From Colocasia esculenta (lineage: Eukaryota; Streptophyta; Magnoliopsida; Alismatales; Araceae): DNA of 64,000 bases. Location: contig CM024761.1 in assembly GCA_014218235.1 (NCBI GenBank), forward strand, positions 92,749,648 to 92,813,647. The letters are read 5' to 3'. The number at the start of each line of letters is the position of its first letter. Position 1 is the stretch's first letter. Both the position numbers and the translations under genes were made by a program. A model generated the notes under the pieces. The model had not been told where the DNA came from, made no database searches, and was given only the letters and a program-made list of their open reading frames with translations. Positions 22,226-33,903 of this stretch are shown here, piece after piece.

Positions 22226-22978
22226 TTAAATGGCTTCGAAAAAAGACAAGACCGAACCGTTGAAGGAAATGGCGAGGCGGGGTGAAGGACGAATGAATGC
22301 CTCAATGGCGGCGGGCGAGATTTGGACAATGAAGGGAAGAGGCAAAGGAATGAAACTAACATTAACATCGAGTATGGATGAAACAAAGTGAGTGGGAGGC
22401 CGGGAGAACCCTGGCCAGAACTCCTGTATAAGTAGGGGTAAATGATTTGACTGGTTTTCCTCACCAATTCCAGGCAACTGTCGCCTGGCGGTGGTTGTTG
22501 ATGCTGATAATGCTGCTACTTGTGACACATCTTCTTCACTGAACAGTTGATTGACCGCAGAAATAAGGTCTTCTAATTCTAGCTTTTCTTCCTCAGCTTC
22601 TGATTTTTCAAACAACAGACTAACTGATGAGACAACATCATCTGGATCCTCAGTATCTTCCTCAGCTCTCTTCTTCTTGTTGGGTCGCTGCTCCTCTAAA
22701 GTTTGATAGGCTGATCTTGGCGTTTCTATGGTGGTGTTATATCCGGGCTGAATGGGCCCTCTGACAAAATGCTCGTATAAGGACCAAGTGAGCGGTCCAT
22801 GGTCTGATTGTGGAGGAGATGAGAAAGCGGCCCATTCTGAATATCCAAGGCCACGCTTTGTGAATTTCTTAGCGGTGGCGACAGTCTTGGTTTGCCCTTG
22901 GAGATGAGCACCCAGGCCTTTTCCTGACTGATAACCCAGCCTGAACATGATGTCCCACCCCTTTGTATTCTTGCTCAC
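22226..22978 (-). CDS. Element C G-patch domain segment
   Basis: Open for 250 codons. The G-patch lies near the N terminus (NTKGWDIMFRLGYQSG, GLGAHLQG, TKRGLGYSEW, about residues 4-50). An acidic, Glu-rich linker and a hydrophobic C-terminal stretch follow. In D the same text continues from the protease, so here a frameshift near 22980 (a 4-base overlap of the two frames) separates it. It would be the C-terminal part of the gag-protease polyprotein. Confidence 0.8.
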   Translation of the reverse strand: MSKNTKGWDIMFRLGYQSGKGLGAHLQGQTKTVATAKKFTKRGLGYSEWAAFSSPPQSDHGPLTWSLYEHFVRGPIQPGYNTTIETPRSAYQTLEEQRPNKKKRAEEDTEDPDDVVSSVSLLFEKSEAEEEKLELEDLISAVNQLFSEEDVSQVAALSASTTTARRQLPGIGEENQSNHLPLLIQEFWPGFSRPPTHFVSSILDVNVSFIPLPLPFIVQISPAAIEAFIRPSPRLAISFNGSVLSFFEAI

Positions 22979-25376
22979 ATCCTTCTGACTGCCATTATAG
23001 GAGGAGACCCAATTGGGCGGTTAGAAGAGAAAGTATAGGCCCAAGTGTAGTTAACATCAAGCACCGAGATTATGGGCTTATTGGACGGCCATACTGATGG
23101 CAGCACTCTCTCAATGGCTTCGACTATATACGTTGTCGTCATACTCTTTACCTTGACTATCCGCCCTTGGAAAGAGAACTTCAGACACTGATGCGCTGTA
23201 GAGGGTACTGCCCCTAATGATTCGATCCATGGGCGCCCTAGAATGGCTTTGTAGGTGTGATCAATGTTCAGCACATAGAACTCCACAGACATGACGAGAG
23301 GGCCTAATTCTGCTTGCAAAGTGATAACCCCGTGACAGGCACGTCGCGAATTGTCATATGCAGCAATAGTGGTAGGCGTGGGCTGCAATTGACGTTCCGA
23401 TATGTTGCAAGCTCTAAGAGTGCTTAGTGGACATACATTAATGGAGGCTCCTGTGTCCACCAGAGCCGCATCGACTGCCACTTTATTTATGGTAAGTGTC
23501 ACACACAGGGGCATTTTCCTGGCTTCGGGGGCAGCCAACTCGCCATCAGAAAAGGTAATGGTGGGTCCTCTGTTCACTATTGAGAGCACTGAGGGTAGGT
23601 TGTCCGGATTCATGTCCTCGCTGACCATGACTCTTTGCAAAAAAGTTCTGAGAGCATCTTGGTGAGTCTGTGATCTCTTAATGAGCTCCAATATGGAGAT
23701 CTTGGCGGGAGTCTGATCGAGGTGCTTTAGGATGTCATATTGAGTTCCCGGCGCTGGATCAATTTCTTCTGTATCTTGTTGCTGCTGATTGTTGGTTTGC
23801 TGACCTGGCATAGGTATGGATGCGTTAGGATACATCCGATGAAACATTCGCCCGCTCCGGAGGGCAAGATTATGGTGGAGTGGAGGGGTAGGGGTGTTAA
23901 GGATAGAAGGGTCGGCTAGTAGTGGCGCTGGCGTAGGGGAGAGAGGGGTGTTGTTTGGTGGAGGGATGATGGGTGATATGACGGGAGAATAGGATGGTGA
24001 GGTGATGGTGGCAATATGGGGTGTAAAGGGAGGGGGTATGGCGGATGCAGGTGCGGGAACAGTGGGCGTGACGTGAGAAATAGCCAGAAGCTGGCCCACC
24101 TCATGGTCGTCATCGAAGACCCACTGGGCTTCTGGTGGTGCATGGTGGATAACGGGGTTAACATGCGCAGGCGGAGGAGGTGGTGGAGCTGGTTGAGGGT
24201 TCGGAGCAGGTTGATGTTGTGGCATGGGGTTACGGACTATGCCTAGATCGTTCGCCGGCTGCTGCGGCTGCTGCTGTTGTTGCTGTTGCTGGTGTTGCTG
24301 GTATTGCTGTTGGAAAGGCTGGTATTGCTGTTGCTGTTGTTGTTGCTGTTGTTGCTGCGGCTGCTGTCGCCTCTGTTGTTGCTGCTGTTGCCTCTGGCCT
24401 TGCTGGTCCCTTAGAGTTTGGATCAACCTCTTCATTTCTGCCCAATCAATCTGATTCTGCTCATGGAGATCGTATATCATGTCCCGGAATTGGAAGCAAT
24501 CGGACACATTGTGGCCCGGATGACGATGATAGACGCAATACTTTGTTTGATCGGCCGCCATATTCCAATTCGCCTTCTCAGGAGGGAGTCTTAAGGCATT
24601 TAGAGACATGAGGGCTGCAAAGACATCAGCTAGAGATTCGGGTAATGGAGGGTATTGGGCTCTCTTGGGCCCATTGGGTTTCCTGGGGGCATAGCCATTT
24701 TGAGGCGGAGGAACCTGGGAGTATTGGCGCTGATCTTGAGGGGGATTTTGTCCTTGGGGAGGTGGCTGCCTATTGTTGTTGTTGTTCCAAGACTGCTGGG
24801 TTTGCTGGGTATAGGGGGACCTACCTACTGGGCCTTGGGGATTGCTAACGGCACCTACTTGTTCATTGGTCTGGATCCCCTCGGTGACTGGGCCTTGCGG
24901 CTTTTTAGCATAACGGGCCTTGGGGGTCTCGAACATGGAATGTATAGGCGAGTCCTTGAGTTGGGTTTGAATGAAACGGGCTCGACTATATAATTGGTGC
25001 ATGGTAGAGATGTCGTTCATGGCCAAAATAGCTCGGTAGGTGGGTGTGGCATTGGAGATCAACAACTTTACTTTCTCCTCCTCAGGCATTGGGCAACGGA
25101 CCTTGGCGGCCAAAGAGCGCCACCGGTCAGCATAGGTGGAGAAATCTTCTTCTGGTTTCATCTTTTCAGCTACCAAATCCACAAAAGAGTATTCGGGTCC
25201 CACCCGATCTTGAAACTGCTGCAGAAACCTTTCTTGGACGATTTGGAAGTCCTCGGCTTCCTCGGGAGGCAAAGAATAGAACCACTCTAAGGCTGGACCA
25301 TCTAATGATTTTCTGAACAAATATGCCATGAGATGGCGGTCATACTTGTGCGGCGCCGATTCATAGACGAAGTCCT
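22975..25376 (-). CDS. gag-pro: Element C gag (main part) and protease
   Basis: Open for 784 codons from 25329, the longest frame in the window. In order: Gag capsid-like region (starting MAYLFRKSLDGPALEWFYSL), Gln/Pro linkers, one zinc-knuckle-like motif (CVYHRHPGHNVSDC), a polyGln tract, a Pro-rich region, and an aspartic protease with DTGAS at 625-629 and ILGRPWIE about 65 residues later. It lacks the N-terminal Gag part, which lies upstream in another frame; the shift is near 25390. The protease active site is intact, unlike in D. Confidence 0.9.
24248..24400 (-). repeat. CAG/CAA repeat encoding polyGln in C Gag
   Basis: An imperfect trinucleotide run encoding nearly uninterrupted Gln. 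D has a longer, 12-15 bp-periodic version (5028-5190, CAGCAACAG with ATTCCAG). Open frames on the other strand (polyVal/Ala, polyCys or polyLeu) are artefacts. Confidence 0.8.
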
Positions 25377-26078
25377 TCAGATGAACATAGGGGTCCCTAC
25401 CCCAGAGTATCGACGATATACAGGGAGCTCGGACTGGGGAGGCACCCGGAGGTATTGGAAGGATGGGAGGGCAATGTCAGCTACCTTCCGAGGATCAATT
25501 TGCCTCCGGAGGTCATGAAGCTCCTTCTTCATACTTGTCCATTCCGCCAAGAAATCGGAAGGAGATTGGATCTGATGCGTAGGGACAAGGGAGCGTGGCT
25601 GCTCGAAGGAGTGAGACCTCTCGCGAGGAAGCGGAGCTGGTTCGGCCGTATAATATGTAGTGGGAGGAGACCGAGGCCGAACATCTCGTGGGGGGAGGTA
25701 GCTTGGTTCTGAAAAATGAATGGCCCGAGGACGGAGAGGTGTAGGGTCTGCCCCAGACGAAGAAAGGTGAGGGGCTGAAGCGACGCGGACGGAGGACTCC
25801 GCCGGTCGGGCTGGATTTTGACCCCGGGGAGATAAAGGTTGTTTCCCCTTGGCAGCAGCTATGAACTCTCGGACTTGGTCCGGAGTGAGGTGAGGAAGGA
25901 GCTGGCTGAATTGAGAGTGAGGGTCATCATCCCCGGGAGGAGAAGGAGGACGGGATCGGATCCCAGTAATGGAGGGAGGCTGGATATGCCCCGGGAGAGT
26001 GGCCATGGAAGGTTGGGCCACTTCCTCGAGCAACCCAAGGGGTAGGGCATCGTCGGCAAGGACTCGAAATTGGTCCAT
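25377..26078 (-). CDS. gag: Element C gag, N-terminal part
   Basis: The frame opens further upstream (26258), but the start at 26078 (MDQFRVLADDALPLG) is preferred because D's homologous Gag begins at the same Met after non-coding leader. It encodes the N-terminal region, a Ser/Pro/Arg-rich linker and the start of the capsid-like region (FLAEWTSMKKELHDLRRQ). It ends at GVGTPMFI, where D reads GVGDPYVH, which locates the frameshift near 25390. Confidence 0.8.
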   Translation of the reverse strand: MDQFRVLADDALPLGLLEEVAQPSMATLPGHIQPPSITGIRSRPPSPPGDDDPHSQFSQLLPHLTPDQVREFIAAAKGKQPLSPRGQNPARPAESSVRVASAPHLSSSGADPTPLRPRAIHFSEPSYLPPRDVRPRSPPTTYYTAEPAPLPRERSHSFEQPRSLVPTHQIQSPSDFLAEWTSMKKELHDLRRQIDPRKVADIALPSFQYLRVPPQSELPVYRRYSGVGTPMFI

Positions 26079-27284
26079 GTCGAAGAGGGGATTATGATAA
26101 AGCACGAGGATCGGAGGGGACTGACTCGATCTCCCTAAACAATGACGCATACACCCTCCAACCAATTTGGGGGGGACACACCTAAACTCTATCACGACAA
26201 GAAAGACAGAGAGGAGAAGGGGGATCAAAGCACTCAAGTTATCATGCTTACAACGCAAATTTCTTAAGATTCGAACTTGACCTTTTAAGTGAATTGATTA
26301 AAGGGATGTCACTCGGTCATGCGGTCCCTGATAGGAATGAACTCAAGTGCTCCGGTATGACTAAGGGTGGTACACACTCACTTACGAGGATGGCTCAAAC
26401 TAAGGGTGCAACTGGTACAACCAGCCCGGCGAACCGCAACGTGCGTACGGCCACGGGGACTTACGGAGGTCCTCGGAAGGCGGGCCCGAGTCAGCCTACG
26501 AGTGCTCGTAGGTGAGAGGACTCACTCAACCAAGGGGGAACTTGATCAAATGGGTTTAGCAGCGTATGCAATGGGCCTAAATGCCCGAATTGCATGCACA
26601 AGTGATAGATGAGAAACAAACAGGGTGACCAGATGGGTCTCGGGCCGAGTCGCGGCAGTCGGGTACGCCGCGACCCTATCGCGACAGCGCGAGAGGCCAC
26701 GATAATGACAGAGGCCCGAAGACACAGTGGGTCACCAACCCAACTCAAACAGACTACCCTACTAGATGATAAAAGCACCAAAACCCTAAATTAATACAGG
26801 ATGGATCAGGAAGCACCCAAAAAACGATTCATGGATGGAAGCATCAACAAACAGAGCGTACCTGTTGACGCGACGCTCACCTGCGGTGCGACCATGTCGC
26901 GTCCATACGCTACGCCGCGACTCGACCCGAAAACTTACAAATAAGAACTAAAAGGAAAACCCGAACCCTAACAGGATTCTAACATCCAAAGACACGACAA
27001 TACATGGCACATAGACATGGAACAAGGATGCATGATCTTATAGAAGCAGGATAAGGCAGGTATAAGAAGAAAACACTGACCTGCTATCGCGTCGTGGGCC
27101 AGCGACGCGACCTTATCGCGTCACCGCGATGCGTCGCGACACGAACCGAGGGGCAAAAAACAGGAAACAAAGAACAAAAGAAGACTAATAGGGTACCAAA
27201 AGGAAAAAAAGAAGAAAATATGGCAAGCAAGCAAGTTAGATCTACGAGGGTAGCACTGAAGGTCCCACCGTGATCGCCAAAAGG
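26079..27284 (-). other. Leader (5' UTR) of C with three GTCGCGAC modules
   Basis: Non-coding between the primer site and gag. GTCGCGAC-type patches lie at about 26645-26700, 26865-26930 and 27085-27145. The last two are directly followed, on the minus strand, by donor-like sites (CAG then GTACGC at 26861; CAG then GTCAGT at 27080). Parts align with D's leader. Confidence 0.6.
27263..27279 (-). other. Candidate primer binding site of C
   Basis: On the minus strand TGGCGATCACGGTGGGA starts five bases after the 5' LTR. It is identical to D's site at 2159-2175. The tRNA is not assigned. Confidence 0.6.
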
Positions 27285-28707
27285 TGTAATCACAGGGATT
27301 GGCTTCCCCTCGACACAGACATGAATATCAAATATGATAGCATGGGAAAAAGGATGTGATCGCCACCTAGATAAGTTGCCTAATGATATGGAAAGACAAT
27401 GGCTAACTTAAACTAGGAAAAAGGAAGAGAACAGGAAACTGACCTGGTGTCGCGGTCGTCATGGCCGCCGCGTCTCTAGTATCGCGTCAGTGGAAATCGA
27501 CGCGTCTATGTCGCGTCACCCCAGGCCGTCGCGTTCTCTGAATGCGGGAGAATTGATGTGTGACCTTCTTCTAGTCCTCCAGCCGGCCAGAGCACCAGAG
27601 CTTCTCGTAGACTTGCTTGCTTGCCTGTCAATCAAAAGAAAACACAAAGAAAAGACCCTATTAGAACATGTAAAGTGTAGTATCTATTCTAAAAGACGAA
27701 ATGAGATGGGAGATCATGGTGGGAATGCACCTGGGGTGGTTTTAAACCCCTATGGGTGTGGGAAAACGTGGGTGGATGGTGGATATGCTCTATTTAAAAA
27801 GGACATAAAAATGCATGTAGAAATAGAAAACAGGAAGAGGAAAGGGAATGAGCCCCATTAGGGCGACTTCCTGGCGTGGATGCAGCTCCGATGATGTGCA
27901 AAGTGGTCTAGGAGATTTCTAGAGTCGCCCTCTTCACATTCCTTGCTCCATTGATGGTGAAATGAGTGAGTTATGGGGAGTGGAATGTGAAGGGAATGAA
28001 GGGAATGAGTGGCTGCGTGGCTAAGTCTAGTTCAGAGGGAATTTTGGCAGCCCTTCGGGGTAATCATGAGGCTCTCCTCGTCCATGAGGAGGGGCCTTCC
28101 TTATATAGAGCTTGGAGTGAGAAAATTAGGCATTATCTCCTTAAAAAGGTTTGGAAATTAAAAATGGGGGATAAAGCTCTATCAAAATCGGGTGTAGAGT
28201 CCTTAGGGGAGCTTAGGAGAGTCCCTAGGGCCAAGGATCCGTTCAAGGGGTCGGGATAACCCTCTTAGACCAAGTCAAAGTGCATGGGAGGATAAATAGG
28301 GTGTGGTTACGAAGGCCAGAGATCTCGGACATTGTCACGTCAGATCGTAGGGTCGCGACTAGAGACGCGACGGTGCGGGGGGACGCGACAGCATTGCCCA
28401 CGTGCATGGATAATGCATGGGCTGTCGCGGCGGCCCAACCCATCGCGACTATAGTCGCGGCGCCACGATGCGTCGCGACAAGGAACCCGAATTATCTTGG
28501 ATTATTCTCTCTAACCACATGATAAAATAGGAGTCATATTCCTCTAGGGACTCTCAAATGATTGATTTCGGGATTTCAAGGTATTTTTAATGGATTAATG
28601 GGCTCAAATCAAGGCAAATGATGGGCTCAAGGTGAGTGACCAATTAGGGGCCCACTAAGGTAGCAAGAAATGCGGTTCAACTCATTAGTCATAATCGGGT
28701 GTCTACA
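27285..28707 (-). repeat. Element C 5' LTR
   Basis: Direct repeat of 9004-10427. As the 5' LTR in the sense of the element it drives transcription leftwards from the TATA box at 28099-28110. It contains GTCGCGAC patches at about 27445-27540 and 28335-28475. Confidence 0.93.
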
Positions 28708-28712
28708 GATTA
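28708..28712. other. Right target-site duplication of C (GATTA)
   Basis: Exact copy of 8999-9003. LTR E sequence resumes directly after it. Confidence 0.9.
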
Positions 28713-29209
28713 TAGATGAGATCTTATGGTCATTGCACATGAAACGTCGAGTAACGAGAGATAATAACAGTTTCTCAACACGCGTGTACGGTGTTGGCAG
28801 TCTGGTGGAACACAACCCTTCCGCTGGCCTCGTTATGCACAGATCTAGAGGTCTGGCATGATTCAAGATAAGAGCGAGAACAAACTAAGGCCATTTGGAT
28901 CTTGCTGATCCCTAGAGTGTATCATAGGTGTTAGGGTACAACCGGCTCGTCGACCATGTGGGAATCCATGGACAGAGGAGACTTACGGAGGCCTTGAACA
29001 AGGATACACTAGCCTGGCAGAAGGAGTATCCGACGAAGAGTTCGTCCAAGTCAAGAGAGAGTGTATATATAGAAACAAGTGCCCGACGTTCTAGAGGAAT
29101 TCTAGAACAGTGGAGCGTCGATAACGGTATTCCCAAAACATCGCGAGTAAACATATACAAGTTCATTTAAAATAGGGCAATTAATATATATAATTGAAAT
29201 AAATCGCTA
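28713..29209 (-). repeat. Solo LTR E, segment 2
   Basis: Continues LTR E after C. Aligns in reverse complement with 1-240 of F (around ACATGGTCGACGAGC and GTGTTGGCAGTC). Ends with the left CGCTA duplication of B. Confidence 0.8.
29205..29209. other. Left target-site duplication of B (CGCTA)
   Basis: CGCTA precedes the LTR start TGTAGCACCCC at 29210 and recurs at 33899-33903. Confidence 0.9.
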
Positions 29210-29361
29210 TGTAGCACCCCAGAAATTTTAACTATATAAAAATTCAAATAAATGGAAATAATTAATTTCCATAATATCAAAGTATTTAAAACATACGAAT
29301 CATTATCGTATGTGCTAAGACACATCAGAAAAATTCGTAAAAATTATAAATCAACCCCACA
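29210..29361 (+). repeat. Element B 5' LTR, truncated
   Basis: Matches 30192-30345 closely up to CAACCCCACACA, where the LTR copy continues TTATTCC and this one continues into integrase (GATGGTCAGACGG). The junction is placed within a few bases of 29361; a short CACA overlap makes it ambiguous. Confidence 0.85.
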
Positions 29362-30143
29362 CAGATGGTCAGACGGAGAGAACCAACCAGGTGATCGAAG
29401 ATATGCTTAGAGCATGTGTCCTAGATTTTGGAGGTAGCTGGCATGAACACTTACCTCTTGTAGAGTTCGCCTACAATAATAGCTATCAAGCTAGCATTCA
29501 AATGGCACCATTTGAAGCACTCTGGCAGGAGTTGCCGATCTCCAATATGGTGGTATGAAGTTGGCGAAAAACAAATGCTAGGGCCAGAGATGATAAGGGA
29601 AACCACAGAGAAGGTAAAGCTTATTAAAGAAAGAATGGCAATGGCGCAGCAAAGACAAAAGACATATGCAATAATAGAAGAAGAGACCTGGAGTTTCAGG
29701 TTGGGGAGCATGTATTCTTAAAAGTGTCTCCAGGCCGTGGGATCAGGCGTTTTGGCATTAAAGGCAAGTTGTCACCAAGGTTTGTCGGGCCTTTCGAAAT
29801 CCTTGAAAGAGTCGGCGAGGTGGCATATCGTCTCACTTTACCACCACAAATGGATGGAATACACAGTGTGTTCCACATATCCATGTTGAAAAAGTATGTA
29901 CGAGATTTGTGGCATGTCATAAAGTATGAGCTCCTGGAATTCAACAAAGATGGAACATATCAAGAGAAGCCAATTAAGATCGTGGATCGAGATCTGCGCC
30001 AATTAAGGAACAAGATCATCCCACTGGTAAGGGTTAGATGGAATCAATGCATGGATGAAGACGACACATGGGAAACCGAGGAAGCAATGCGCAAAAAATA
30101 CCCGGAGCTATTCACAAGCAAGTACAACTCACTTGTACAATAA
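29362..30143 (+). pseudogene. pol: Element B integrase C-terminal part and chromodomain
   Basis: Starts just before the integrase Glu motif (QTERTNQ) and continues with FAYNNSYQASIQMAPFEAL. After two frame changes (near 29520 and 29680) it runs through the C-terminal domain (GKLSPRFVGPFEILERVGEV) to a chromodomain-like end (LVRVRWNQCMDEDDTWETE, then MRKKYPELF). The stop at 30141 is probably the native stop. Catalytic Asp residues are deleted, so it is non-functional. Confidence 0.88.
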
Positions 30144-30180
30144 CTTTCTATACATGAATTTGGGGACCAAATTCTCTTAA

Positions 30181-30191
30181 GTGGGGGAGGG
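30181..30191 (+). other. Polypurine tract of B
   Basis: GTGGGGGAGGG directly precedes the 3' LTR; identical in A (52209-52219, minus strand). Confidence 0.85.
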
Positions 30192-33100
30192 TGTAGCACC
30201 CCAGAAATTTTAACTATATAAAAATTCAAATAAATGGAAATAAATAATTTCCATAATATCAAAGTATTTAAAACATACGAATCATTATCGTATGTGCTAA
30301 GACACATCGAAAAAATCTGTAAAAATTATAAATCAACCCCACACATTATTCCTAAATGTTCCACAAAGAAATTTATTCCATGAAAAATCAGATTAGCCAA
30401 GTTTAAAGTGTTTCGCGACTTATTATCGTAATTCATGAATAAGTGAAAAAAGCATTATCACACGTACTTGGATGAGTCATAAAATTAAATAAAAATCATA
30501 TACGGACATAAAATAATATCCTATAATGACCCATCAAGAAATTTGGGTCAATAAAAATCAGTTGGACTAGGTTTAAGAGTTATTGTGACCGATTATCCAA
30601 ATTAGGAAACAAGTCAGAAAACTGTTAACACGAAAATACGACCCAACCAAAAATTTAATAAAAGTGTTGGAGAGACTCCCCACATTATATATTAATGACC
30701 CAATTTCTTAATTGGGCCAATGGACCACATATGACCCAAAAATCAAATGAAGCTAGAAAATGCATGGAAATTCGTAGCTTAAATTAGTTGAAATTAAAAA
30801 GAGGCAATTAGAGTTGAATTGAGAAGAGATCTTGCACTCTTGGCAACCCAAATTCATGCCTACCCACCCATGGAGGTTGCTTGATGGCCAAGACTCTCTA
30901 ATGGAGGGAGAGATCTTCAAATTTTGGAAAGACACAAGCCAATCTCGCAACCCTTCTTTCCTAGTTACAATAGGACTCCTAAATACCTTGGTTGCTTAAA
31001 TACTCTTCACCCAAACCCTAGGGATGAGTTTACAACTTGCTGGGGTCATGTGAAGGAGCTCTTGGGGGCTGGGGAGCTGTGGATCGACCACAAGAAGGAC
31101 ATCTTCTTCCCCCGCTCGTCTGCTGCGACCTGTACAAACCGTCCACTTGAAGCCGATCAAAGGTAGGCCAAACCTAAACCAAACCTTGCAAGGCTTATAC
31201 CCCTGGAAAGAGGATCAAGTCTACATCCTAACCCAAGTGTAATGCCTAAATTCCATGCAGTATACATGGAGTATTAAGCATTTTCCTCCAAGTGGTTTGA
31301 ACATGGGTTTTCTGGAAAAATGGGACTTCTTCAACCCAGAAGGTAGGGTTTCTTGGGTCAAGCCTTAACATATCCTATACCAATGTGTAGAGCATCAAGT
31401 GAACTTTCGTTTCCCACTGGTTTCATCAAATATCAAAGAGTAGGTTTTGACTTATAAGCATTTTGCCAATGTCGCGCACTATTAGGGCTTTTCCCGTTCT
31501 TGATATGTTGCATGTGATTCAAGACCGAATTAGAGCAAACCCACAACATGAAAGTTTTTCTACTAGTTGTCCTAGTCATGTCTTGTGTTGAACATTTTGT
31601 CTAAATGTCAATAGTTAGAGAGTTATAAGCATGGAAATAGGGTCGCTGCATGATACTATGTTTTCAGGTTGCACTTGGTTTTACGTTTGTGTTTGACTTG
31701 ATTAAAGCCTGTCGAAACCATCCTTGTTTTCTAATTCCGATTTACTGGAAGCACCTTTGCATGTCTAGGTTGGTTTAAAACCAGTTTTGTGATTTTTCAT
31801 GCACTGTACAATTTGTTCTTAATTTTAGAACACCCCTATATCAAAACAGGGAAAGTCTGGTCCACAATCCAAAGCACTGTCCTTTCTCTGTCGGATTCAG
31901 GCGCAGACCCTGTGAACGCGATGGCCCGAAAGGCTGCGTTCTGAGGTCTTGTCTCGACAGAAAACCCGTCATGTTCTGAATGCGATGAGCGCCCCGTCGC
32001 TATCTCTCTGCCTGTTCTGACTGCCTTGTCGCGTTCTTCACATCCCCTTGTCGCGTTCTGATCTGACCCCGTCGCGACCTTTATAAGTGTCTGTCGCGAT
32101 CTCAGGATTTTCACATGAAACCACTTATTTTCTTGCAAATCTTACCGCTATACTTGAGGTCTATTTAAATATTATATTTAGTGTGTAATTCACATGTCTT
32201 AGGTCTGATCATTGCATGATGGTTACTTTAATGGCTTAAAAGTGGTAAACCCATTTAAAAAGCTTTAATTACATGAATACTATTCTAATTCCTTTTGTAA
32301 TGACGTGATCATTCATGCTACTTATGATTTAATCTTCCTACTGGTCTACCATGTTTAAATGATAATTGTTATCTTAAAATCTTGCAAACCATGATTATTT
32401 AAAGCGCATAGTTTTATTCCATGTCATATTGTTAATTGTTTTCCGCGAGTTTAAAACCGATGGTTTGTGGATTGAGACATGCGTATATCACTACACACTT
32501 ACACGTCTAGGCAGCCCTTTCTTGGGAATTTGGAAGCTCTCTACCGGCCGTTCCAAGTCGGTAGACTAGTGACCTGTTCTCCAAGGCCTCCATAAATCTC
32601 CTCTAACCATGGATTCCCACATGGCCGACGAGTTGGTTGTACCATTGAAGTTCCATAGAGATAGCGTGCACTTCCTTTCTCTTCTTATTCTCGTGAGTGT
32701 GATTTACAATCTAGACTGAAGCCATTAATGTAAAGATTGAACTAAATTATAAATCGTACCGTTATGCTGCCGAATTTATCATGAAATCATGTTCAATTAG
32801 TTATTACTAGTTCTCATCATCATCATGAACATGACATTACACATGCTTACTTATTGAAACTCTCACTGGCCAATATTAATCACTGTGGGTATCTACATTT
32901 AAAATTTAAGTGAGATGTTGACCGGGCACGGCGAGTGTCCAAGGGCTCCAGTCTAGCCCCAATGACGGAGAGTCATAAATATACTGTTAACTATGGGGTA
33001 TAATGATTACTGGCGTTGCATCTGCCTTGGGAGTCGTGCGTGCATGTTGAATGATAGATACAATAACCACATACATGTGTCCTAGTGTACATTCTTGATG

Positions 33101-33898
33101 GATGTTTTCTTGGTGTACATTAGTGTCTACGTGCCTGATTAGTGTTACATGATCGTGATCGTGCGTGCTTGCTTGCTTGTGTGATATGGCCATCCTACAT
33201 TTATTGCAATTAGTGATATCTTGCATTCGTGAAAGCTATTGACATCAAGTGAAATCTTACGTGCTTGTACAAAGTGATCTATTGCTAGTTCTATCTTGTT
33301 ATATCCTTCTAGGTCTCGTTCTATCATGATCACTCTATCTACCTTGTTCATGTATCGTGTTTTAACAAGTTTTATTCGTATATGCATATCATGACATTCA
33401 TCGTGCTTACCCAGTTCTAAATTGCTAATCACTTATATCATTGCCCGCACATTGAGATATAAATCCTACTGGGCTAGTTTGCGCATCCCCTACTTTTACC
33501 CAATCTAGGTGACTATGAAGTTCAAGAGAAGATCAAGTCGAGGATGGGAATGCGTCCGAGTGAAGAGCGTTCCAACTATGAGTCTAGTTATAGTAATTTG
33601 CTTTGAGAGTTATAACATGTAGTAGGAAGTGAGGAGTATTATGTACTTTTCTTTTTTATTGAGTCTAGTCCTATTATCCCATAGTCTAAAAGTTGTAATA
33701 GTTCCATTTTGAATACAATAAGTTGAGATTTGAATAAAAGATTAGTTGAGTTCAATATTTGGGCCCTATGCTGATGTATGTTGTTGTACACTTAGTGCGC
33801 GCTAGCTAGAGGCTTATTTGCCGACTGTTCAAGTCTCGAGATATCGTCTCGAATTATTCCGCATTAAATATCCGCTGCGTAATTCTCGGGACGTGACA
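30192..33898 (+). repeat. Element B 3' LTR (3.7 kb)
   Basis: Starts TGTAGCACCCC and ends GGGACGTGACA. Similar over its whole length to the LTRs of A (reverse orientation) but clearly diverged. Contains a GTCGCGAC-type patch at about 31910-32105. No gene is seen in it. Confidence 0.88.
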
Positions 33899-33903
33899 CG
33901 CTA
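33899..33903. other. Right target-site duplication of B (CGCTA)
   Basis: Exact copy of 29205-29209. Confidence 0.9.

Larger units (their letters stand above)
9004..28707 (-). mobile_element. Element C: complete 19.7 kb Tat-lineage Ty3/gypsy element with antisense genes
   Basis: Bounded by two nearly identical direct LTRs (1424 and 1423 bp) and a perfect GATTA duplication. Sense order on the minus strand: 5' LTR (27285-28707), primer site, leader, gag-protease, G-patch, minisatellite, pol with two RNase H domains, T-rich spacer, then two genes in antisense (plus strand), polypurine tract and 3' LTR. By eye the LTRs differ at roughly twenty positions, so the insertion is moderately young. Several frameshifts make it non-autonomous now. 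Confidence 0.93.
29210..33898 (+). mobile_element. Element B: Tekay-type chromovirus with a large internal deletion
   Basis: Perfect CGCTA duplications flank an element that keeps only about 150 bp of its 5' LTR, then jumps into the integrase gene, then the polypurine tract and a complete 3.7 kb 3' LTR. It is the same family as A, with close LTR and integrase similarity. Intact outer duplications show that one deletion after insertion removed most of the 5' LTR, gag, protease, RT and the front of integrase. Confidence 0.9.

Noticed and set aside
24180..24611. Open frames opposite the Gln tract of Gag
   Set aside because: They are readings of CAG/CAA repeats on the other strand (polyVal/Ala, polyCys) and overlap a well-supported gag frame.
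31005..31170. Possible host gene fragment in LTR B
   Set aside because: The same stretch occurs in both LTRs of A in reverse orientation, so it is LTR sequence.
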